From Clostridia bacterium (lineage in GTDB: Bacteria; Bacillota; Clostridia; Oscillospirales; Ruminococcaceae), in contig BNZN01000001.1 of NCBI GenBank assembly GCA_026001145.1, positions 1 through 64,000 of the forward strand: a stretch of 64,000 nucleotides of DNA, in the 5' to 3' direction. This document shows positions 58,342 to 64,000 of this stretch, piece by piece. The notes under the pieces are model-generated. The model was not told where the DNA came from, ran no database searches, and saw only the letters and a program-made list of their open reading frames with translations. A program made the position numbers and the translations under genes. Numbering within the stretch: position 1 is the first letter of the stretch; each line of letters begins with the position of its first letter.

Positions 58342-60282
58342 CTATTCTTTGATGGCTAAGCAGCGCGCAAAAAAGCGGCAGTCGCTGTTTTTGTGTCGCG
58401 ACAAGGAGGGCGAAAACGGCAACTCCAAAAACGGCTTGAGCCCACAAGCACAACGCAAGAGGGCAGGGTGGCAACTCCAAGAACAGCAGTCGCCGCAAGA
58501 GGTGTACGCCACGCAGTGTGCCCCGACTGCGCGGCAAGCGTCCAAGAAAGAACGTATTTGCCAGTCGCTGTCGCCTAAAACCCAGTGCAAAATAGCCCGG
58601 CCTGTTCCAGCATCCACTCTTTCCATGAACACGGCCGACGAGCCGTCTGGCTGTTCAACAAGACACTGTCGATACACCGGCGCCAGCCTTTGTTCCCATG
58701 CCGGGTCGATGCGGCGCCTTAGCGCCCTCCTGATCGTGCGGTGTGCAAGCCAGTGGTACGTTTCTTGTCCTATGCCAAATAGATTTCGTACGCCCTCCGC
58801 CCCGAGTCCCACCTGCACTAATCTAAAAAACACATCACGATTCAATCCAATAAGGCCGTTGTTGATTTCTCGTGAGGCGTCTGCTGCTATTGGTGTTTTG
58901 CAAAACAACACATGAGTCACTGGAACCTTTCCTGCCGCCACAGCAGAGCAAGACAGCGCTGCGAGGACGTCAGCCCGACGGCAGTCGTTGTAGCCCCAGG
59001 GCCGCAATTTGTCTAATTCGGCGATCGCAAGTGCCTCGACTTTTTTTTGTCCGGCGGGGCCCGCCGGAACACAGACTAACAGCCTTAGTCGGCGTTCGGG
59101 AACGGCCGAGGCTCTCATGCAAGACATATCAACAAGGCTGACTTGGTATTGCTTACTTTTGTGCCAGCCTTTGTTTGCTTTTATAACTGCAGCGATCGAT
59201 TGTGGATTTTTATAAAATTCTTCTGATTTCTGTTCTTCTCAATTTTCTGCGTCCACAGACTTGTCTATATCAACCGCCCAAGATCCGTCCGCCAATTGAA
59301 TCCATTTTAGTTCCAACTCGGTATAGTCTTCTTCATTTGCTCCGTTGTCGGCACTTTCGGCCTTTTTGTAAAAATTCACGCGAATCACCGGAACACCTTC
59401 TGTATCACCAGGTGCGCTAGGAAGTGTGGCAGCGGGCGGTGCGATTTTCCTGTAGTGGTACCCTTTGTCTCGGTGCAGTCGCCGCCACTCCTTCTTTATG
59501 ACATCGTCTACGGCAGCAGCGCCGGAGTTAATGGTGGCCAACAAATATTTACAGTAAGAGGTGTCATCTTCACAACAGAGTTTAAAAAGTCGCACTTGGT
59601 GAGCACCTGTGCTCGACTTCTTCTCGTTTGCCTTTATAACCTCCGCAATCATTTGTGGATTTTTATAAAATTCTTCCGGGTTGTCTTTCTCTTGGTTTGC
59701 CTGTTCCGTAACTGACATGTCTAGCTCGATTCCCCGAGAGCTGTCTTCCAGCTTAACCATCTTCAGTTCCGGCCAGGCGGCGTGCTCTGCATTTGCCGGA
59801 TTGTCGACACTTTTGAGCTTTTTGCGAAGATTCACGTGAATTACGGGAATGTTTTCTCCGACACCAGCGACTTCGGGAAGAACAGGAAAAGGCCGAACAA
59901 TCTTCCAGTCGTTGTAGCCTTCCGCACCGAGCAAAATCGCATCATGGCCGATGGTTTTATTCACGCCGCGGTCAGCAGTGTCGTCGACCTTATCAAACAC
60001 GAGCAAAGCTCTGTGATAGGCTGGCTTATCGCTACATGTTACATCATAAAGTCTCGCTTGTAGTACGCTAGCGTCTTTCCCCTGCTCGTTTCGTGTCATA
60101 AACTCTTTTAGCACATTCTCGCTCTGCAAATCGGGAAGTTCACCTATCCCTACCCAACAACCGTTTCCAAGTTTGTGCCAGTTCACGGGAGCTGCATAAG
60201 AAGTTGGCGTGACCATTGAAGAAACACTTACTATGGCGAGAACAGTACATAAAGCTTTCTGAAACTTTTGCTTGTGAGTCAT
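58342..60282 (-). pseudogene. Large secreted protein with three tandem modules, interrupted by one in-frame TGA
   Basis: ATG 60282 (after GGAAG) gives a signal peptide (MTHKQKFQKALCTVLAIVSV, cut near YAA) and two roughly 125-residue modules, then TGA at 59241-59239. The same frame stays open to 58342, so one codon interrupts a protein of about 646 residues. Module landmarks: EEFYKNPQMIAEVIKANE (2) and EEFYKNPQSIAAVIKAN (3), a GYNDW/GYNDC site in 1 and 3, IPVIHVNLRKK (1) and VPVIRVNFYKK (2). The third module lies after the stop and extends into sequence shared with the 43459 gene. Later nearby product could start at ATG 59127. No known domain recognised. Confidence 0.65.
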
Positions 60283-60360
60283 AGAATATCTTCCTTTCAA
60301 TTTTTCAAAATCTCGAAGTTGATCAGCTCCGCATGTTTATTGGCATATCACATGCCTACA

Positions 60361-60389
60361 AGTTTACCACAACACATGCACTGTGTCAA
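60361..60389 (-). promoter_or_regulatory. Promoter of the three-module secreted gene
   Basis: Minus strand TTGACA (60389-60384), 17-base spacer, TAAACT (60366-60361). The rest of 60390-60549 is A+T-rich without other signals. Confidence 0.75.
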
Positions 60390-60549
60390 ATGCCTTCCTG
60401 CGGGATCAATCAAACTGGATACAACAATCTAAATTTGCGCAAAATTTTGTTAAATTTTAAAGGTTTCACACGAAAACCGAATCTGTAAAGAAAAAAGAAG
60501 TGACCTGAATCCAAAAAAAGCGGATTTTCGGTGAATTCGCCTGCAATTT

Positions 60550-60578
60550 TTGACACGTCTGCAAGTTTGTGCTATCAT
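60550..60578 (+). promoter_or_regulatory. tRNA-Ser promoter
   Basis: TTGACA (60550-60555), 17-base spacer ending TGC, TATCAT (60573-60578), 16 bases before the tRNA. Confidence 0.75.
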
Positions 60579-60593
60579 GTAGAAACGGCATCT

Positions 60594-60680
60594 GGAGGGG
60601 TGTCCGAGTGGTTTATGGAGCTAGTCTTGAAAACTAGTGATTCGAAAGAACCGAGGGTTCGAATCCCTCCCCCTCCGCCA
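60594..60680 (+). tRNA. tRNA-Ser (UGA anticodon)
   Basis: Acceptor GGAGGGG / CCCCTCC with discriminator G and encoded CCA. D arm TCC/GGA, anticodon stem CTAGT/ACTAG with loop CTTGAAA (anticodon TGA, reading UCA and related codons), a long variable arm as in all serine tRNAs, and T arm GAGGG-TTCGAAT-CCCTC. Confidence 0.97.
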
Positions 60681-60757
60681 AAAATCAAGAAGCTGTAAAC
60701 CCTAGTAAGAAAGCCATAATTTCTCAAAATGCTACGTTCAAAAGGAGGAGGTTATTC

Positions 60758-61489
60758 ATGAAAATAAAAGTAAAAAATCTTTCAAAAAGCTTCAAAAATT
60801 TCAAGACTTTAGACAATATTAATTTGACCATTGAAAAAGGCGAAATCTTTGGGATTTTGGGGCCTAATGGCGCTGGCAAATCAACTCTGGTGAAGATCAT
60901 CCTAGGCATTTATGATGCACCCAAAGGTTGCGTTTTTGTTGATGGCATAGACGTTTGTTCCCCTGGTTATGTGAAAATCAAAGAACAAACAGGATTTCTG
61001 TTGGATAATATAAGTTTGATCAAAACTTTTAGCGCCTGGAATAACATTGAGTTCTTTGACAGAATCTATTTCAAAGATGACACGAAAGGAAGCCGGCAAA
61101 AACGAATAAGTAGAGTTTTGGAAGTGTTTGAATTAGATCCTCATTCCAAAAAACCGGTTCTTAATTTTTCAAGAGGGATGAAGCAGCGAGTTGCTTTGGC
61201 TCGAGCTTTGATTAATGATCCAAAACTTTTGATCCTTGACGAACCCAACCGAGGATTAGACAGAGAGGGCAAAATAGTTCTGAACAAGCTTCTAACTGCT
61301 CTGGGAGAAAAAGGTACTACCATTGTTATAACTTCTCACGAACTTGAAGATCTTTCTTTGCTGGTTCCAAAGGCTGTGTATATAAACAAAGGGCAAATCG
61401 TAGGGGAAACTTGGGTAAAAGATGAAAGCGACATGAACCTCATTGAGTTTTATGATTCGCATATTGATATGAAGGATGTGAACCTATGA
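60758..61489 (+). CDS. ABC transporter ATP-binding protein
   Basis: 243 residues, single nucleotide-binding domain: Walker A GPNGAGKSTLVK, signature FSRGMKQRVALARAL (diverged LSGGQ), Walker B LLILDEPNRGLD and the switch His in ITSHELEDL. Belongs to the exporter-type ATPases paired with a small permease. GGAGGAGG 6-13 bases before ATG. Overlaps the permease start by 4 bases. Cargo unknown. Confidence 0.92.
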   Translation: MKIKVKNLSKSFKNFKTLDNINLTIEKGEIFGILGPNGAGKSTLVKIILGIYDAPKGCVFVDGIDVCSPGYVKIKEQTGFLLDNISLIKTFSAWNNIEFFDRIYFKDDTKGSRQKRISRVLEVFELDPHSKKPVLNFSRGMKQRVALARALINDPKLLILDEPNRGLDREGKIVLNKLLTALGEKGTTIVITSHELEDLSLLVPKAVYINKGQIVGETWVKDESDMNLIEFYDSHIDMKDVNL

Positions 61490-62145
61490 AGATTTTAAAC
61501 CATCCCTTTTTTTGGCGTGAAAAAACAATGATAATCGGTTCAGGGATAACCTCCGTTGTGGCTGCGTTATTGCCGTTTTTTATGGCTTGTTTACTGATGT
61601 GGTGTCTTTCTCTGCAGATTACGAACTTTTGGCTTGTGTTTTTGACAGGTTGGTTTTTGTGCGTTACATATGACCAAATGAGTGCCTTTCGCATAGACGA
61701 TATAGAAGCAATTGCGGCATCTCCCTTAGGTATCAAAGATTTTGCAAAGGGCAGGGCAGTGTTTTCTGAGTGCAAATCTCTTCTCGGCACCGTTTTACTA
61801 GTGCCGTTTCTGTACTACGACAAGTTGCCACAGATCTTTTCACCAAATCTACTTGACATAGCAGCTTTATTGGCCGCACCATTTTTCATATACCATTGGG
61901 CATTATTTTTCAACATGGTCAGCTTTTTCATCTCAGATCGTCTCGTAAAAATTATCCCAACGTTCTTATCGCTCCCTGCTATACTGATTCCAATTTTGGC
62001 CCCGGAGATATTTAAGGGTCAAGTCAGAGATATTATTCAAATCTCAGTTGTTCCAGCATTCGGAACGTTAGCTTTCATCGCAAATATGCTGTTCTTTAAA
62101 TTCATGCCCAAAGAAGCGATAAGAAGCCAAGCCTTAACAAAGTGA
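61486..62145 (+). CDS. ABC transporter permease-like membrane protein
   Basis: 219 residues with about six hydrophobic segments (VVAALLPFFMACLLMWCLSL and others), a cytoplasmic start HPFFWREKTM and no recognisable conserved motif. By position (ATGA overlap with the ATPase) it is the membrane partner, like small ABC-2-type exporters of peptides or lipids. Confidence 0.75.
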   Translation: MKILNHPFFWREKTMIIGSGITSVVAALLPFFMACLLMWCLSLQITNFWLVFLTGWFLCVTYDQMSAFRIDDIEAIAASPLGIKDFAKGRAVFSECKSLLGTVLLVPFLYYDKLPQIFSPNLLDIAALLAAPFFIYHWALFFNMVSFFISDRLVKIIPTFLSLPAILIPILAPEIFKGQVRDIIQISVVPAFGTLAFIANMLFFKFMPKEAIRSQALTK

Positions 62146-62273
62146 TTTCACCGAGTATTTAATAAGTCTTAATATGAAGAGCAATTCCAAATTTATTGCT
62201 GGCAGTGAATAAAAAGCAATATTCGCGGCGGAATGCAAAGCCAGTGGATACCCCCTTTTGAGGATTCCCTACT

Positions 62274-62510
62274 ATGATCATCTCATTGCCGCCAAACTCA
62301 AACTTGCGATACCCCTCACAAATAGCAATTGACCACCAACTTTTACGAAAAGAAAAGACGAACACCAAGCTTTTGGAAGAAATCATTTTGAACAACCTTG
62401 GGCAAACGGAATTTTTTATCAACAAAGCGATAGGGTGGAGCTTGCGGGATTATAGCAAAACGAATCCCGAGTGGGTGCGCGAATTTATTGAGCATAAAAG
62501 AAGCAAGTAA
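62274..62510 (+). pseudogene. C-terminal remnant of an AlkD-like DNA glycosylase
   Basis: The last 60 or so codons read IAIDHQLLRKEKTNTKLLEE then FFINKAIGWSLRDYSKTNP and EWVREFIE, the well-conserved end of AlkD-type HEAT-repeat DNA alkylation repair proteins. The N-terminal two thirds are missing. Upstream bases 62147-62273 contain only scrambled short frames. Dead gene fragment. Confidence 0.7.
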
Positions 62511-62577
62511 ATATTTGTGATCGCGCAAAAACGACCCACCGCCCGTGTGGGTAATGGGTCTAAATTCGCTCAATTTT

Positions 62578-63346
62578 TCAAGCGCCTAGCTCTTGCAGTT
62601 CTTTTTCATGGTCTGCTAGTTCTTCTTTTTCATCTTCCAAGTTTTCTTTTATTCCATCTTGATCTTTTAAGCACTTTCTCAATCGCCTCTCACTACCAAC
62701 ACAATCTTCTTCCAATACTGTAAGATAATTCTGTATAGCCGAGTTGTCGCCTCCCATCCCTTCCAACATTCTTGAATATTTGAGTTGCTCAGCTCGCGCT
62801 TCGTCTATTTCTCGCTGAAGCCTGTCTGCTAGACGCTTTTCCTTTTTCAAGTCTCTTTTGTAACCCTTAATGGCCTTTTCACAGAGACGAATCATCCACC
62901 TTTCGTGAGCCACAATATCTTTTTGACTATCTTCCGTTATTTGCTTGATATCCTCGTCTAGTTCTTTCATTTTCTTTTCGTGATCTTCACTCCGTTTAGC
63001 CTTTTTTGCATCACGATCTGCGTCCCGCTTAGCATCATCCGCGTCCAATTTAGCATTATCCGCGTCCCACTTAGCCTTTTTTGCATCATGATCTGCCCAC
63101 CACTTAGCATTGTCATCATCAATTTTTTTCATACTCGTTTCGTGATCTGCGTCCCGCTTAGCCTTGTTTTCGTCAAAATCCTTCCACCGCTTAGCGTTAT
63201 CTTCCCAAAACTTCAGCTTTCGTGGGTTCCACCGCAGGAGCTACATATGGCTCATTGGCAGGTATTTCAGAAGCGAATACCCCAGTCGCTGCTCCCAAAA
63301 ACATACTTACAGCAAGAAAACATGCCTTTTTATTCGTATTCCTCAT
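62578..63346 (-). pseudogene. Secreted coiled-coil protein with a frameshift after the signal peptide
   Basis: ATG 63346 encodes a signal peptide (MRNTNKKACFLAVSMFLGAA, cut near FAS) and 24 more residues, then TAA at 63199. The next frame (+1) is open across that point and runs to 62578: KFWEDNAKRWKDFDENKAK, then seven-residue repeats of DADxAKx type, and a charged coiled coil to the end. A +1 shift before 63199 would give about 255 residues. At DNA level the repeats are 21-base tandem units (about 63020-63090). Same split-after-signal layout as the gene at 43459. Unrecognised; long Lys/Asp/Glu helix. Confidence 0.65.
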
Positions 63347-63423
63347 TTCAAATCTCTCCTTTTTTCTTTATAATTTTTATACCTCAAACCTCTGATGCAG
63401 TCCATCAGAGTTGGGACTCTAAG

Positions 63424-63452
63424 AGTGTAACACACAAAGCAACGCTTGTCAA
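63424..63452 (-). promoter_or_regulatory. Promoter of the coiled-coil secreted gene
   Basis: Minus strand TTGACA (63452-63447), 17-base spacer, TACACT (63429-63424). Confidence 0.75.
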
Positions 63453-63564
63453 GTCTTTTCTTTTCCCGCAGAAAAAGTTAATTTTGAAGAATAATTTAGA
63501 TTATCGCAAAATATTGTCAGAATTTTAGACATTTCCCATAAATTATAGGTTGTTTTAAAACCTT

Positions 63565-63626
63565 CATACGTCAACCGTATGGGTTAATCACACTATGTTG
63601 ACAGACACATTAATATGTGTTATCAT
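63565..63626 (+). promoter_or_regulatory. padR promoter with probable PadR operators
   Basis: TTGACA (63598-63603), 17-base spacer, TATCAT (63621-63626). The PadR-type motif ATGT-N8-ACAT spans 63595-63610 over the -35, the palindrome ACACAT-TAAT-ATGTGT (63605-63620) fills the spacer, and CATACG-TCAAC-CGTATG lies at 63565-63581. This suggests self-repression. Confidence 0.65.
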
Positions 63627-63646
63627 ATAGTTCGAGGGGTGATGTA

Positions 63647-63994
63647 ATGTATGCAAAAATGTCTTCTGATCTGTTGCGTGGGCACACAGACACAATTGTC
63701 TTAAGTGTTCTGAAGAGCGATGACAGTTATGGATATGAAATCTGCAAATCTATCTTAGAAAAAACTGATAATTTGTTTGAACTCAAAGAGGCGACGCTTT
63801 ATTCGTCCTTTAGACGTTTGGAACAACTCGGGTGCATTTCATCTTACTGGGGAAATGAATCCTGCGGAGGCAGGCGAAAATATTACAGGATCACAGACGC
63901 CGGGCTCAAGATGCGGGAGAGAAATATTGCCGACTGGAAGTTTGCCAACAAAATCTTATCAAATTTATTTAAGGAGGAACTGTTTGATGAATGA
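63647..63994 (+). CDS. PadR-family transcriptional regulator
   Basis: A winged-helix repressor of about 115 residues: LLRGHTDTIVLSVLKSDDSY, GYEICKSILEKT, the recognition helix region ATLYSSFRRLEQLGCI and the wing GGRRKYYRIT. Ligand unknown. In Firmicutes such genes are often followed by a DUF1700 membrane protein; here the next ATG overlaps the stop. Start: ATG 63647 with GAGGGGTG 7-14 bases upstream. Confidence 0.88.
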   Translation: MYAKMSSDLLRGHTDTIVLSVLKSDDSYGYEICKSILEKTDNLFELKEATLYSSFRRLEQLGCISSYWGNESCGGRRKYYRITDAGLKMRERNIADWKFANKILSNLFKEELFDE

Positions 63995-64000
63995 ACAAAT
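63991..64000 (+). CDS. Start of the next gene in the padR operon (cut by window edge)
   Basis: ATG at 63991 (or in another frame at 63987) with AAGGAGG at 63971-63977, overlapping the padR stop. Too short to identify. Confidence 0.4.

Noticed and set aside
59239-59241. UGA read as tryptophan or selenocysteine
   Set aside because: TGA serves as normal stop in many intact genes here (glmS, sbcD, aroK) and TGG encodes Trp, so a code change is excluded. No convincing selenocysteine insertion hairpin was recognised after the TGA, and homologous modules do not show Cys at that point.
62990-63200. CRISPR-like direct repeats
   Set aside because: The 21-base units are contiguous, have no spacers, and are in frame as DADxAKx heptads of a coiled coil.
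1-64000. Sequencing error as a general explanation for the frameshifts
   Set aside because: Over 11 kb of long housekeeping genes has no break, while lesions are confined to accessory genes and not in long homopolymers. Read data are still needed to exclude error at single sites.

Overview
The window looks like a low-G+C Gram-positive chromosome (Firmicutes, Clostridia-like, perhaps Oscillospirales). The evidence is a miaB - ymcA/ylbF-like - mutS order resembling Bacillus, type A RNase P RNA, EF-P next to aroK, ThiT, PadR, a NrdG-like radical SAM activase suggesting anaerobiosis, and near-perfect TTGACA-17-TATAAT promoters, often with an extended TGC before the -10. No phage block or CRISPR array was seen. 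Accessory loci are heavily decayed, a short interspersed repeat is abundant, and there is a family of secreted proteins. This suggests a host-associated bacterium with relaxed selection; that lifestyle is inference.

Layout. 0-5 kb: zinc-ribbon (transposase-like) fragment, glmS, then a GT52-like glycosyltransferase with an RnfD-like membrane protein. 5.5-7.8 kb: a graveyard with a hicA::hicB deletion fusion, a yefM/yoeB-like pair with a frameshifted toxin, and a frameshifted S41 protease. 8-10 kb: ddl-murI. 10-11 kb: secreted NlpC/P60-like protein. 11-21.8 kb (minus): NUDIX, nth-lgt, ileS-mutS-ymcA-miaB and a membrane protein. 21.9-24.1 kb: three secreted-family genes, one broken. 24.4-33.9 kb (minus): efp-aroK-rnfE-like-pseB, ogg, HAD, cysteine desulfurase, MATE, thiT, a coiled-coil protein, holA. 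33.9-38.4 kb: candidate type I toxin, sbcDC. 38.5-44.7 kb: secreted genes around comEC and a holin-like/amidase pair. 44.7-48.9 kb: fmt, two def copies, VanY-like peptidase, rnpB, rpsO. 48.9-58.2 kb: LRR protein, alaS, NrdG-like, HIT, an intact RHH/RelE pair, a phosphoribosyltransferase, YugP-like protease, TIM-barrel protein, CDF transporter, DUF6483-like protein. 58.3-64 kb: a large interrupted secreted gene, tRNA-Ser, ABC transporter, an AlkD remnant, a coiled-coil secreted gene with a frameshift, and PadR.

Two systems stand out. First, about ten copies of a roughly 275-400 bp interspersed element carry two hairpins whose stems change in a compensatory way between copies. Two copies (27.07-27.34 and 50.01-50.31 kb) begin TG and end CA and are bounded by 26-bp direct repeats. 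The second of these sits in the alaS leader, and a fragment of the element forms the C-terminal codons of the phosphoribosyltransferase gene. Second, seven or eight scattered genes encode unrecognised exported proteins with Sec signals. Most have a TTGACA-17-TA(N)ACT-type promoter, and four share a small GAGYTAG / CTRGCTC hairpin just before the Shine-Dalgarno sequence. Two contain homologous modules, and several are split by a frameshift or stop.

Housekeeping genes, including the long ileS, mutS, alaS and sbcC, are uninterrupted, while frameshifts cluster in toxin-antitoxin, protease and secreted genes. This argues for real decay (or phase-variable reading) rather than general sequencing error.
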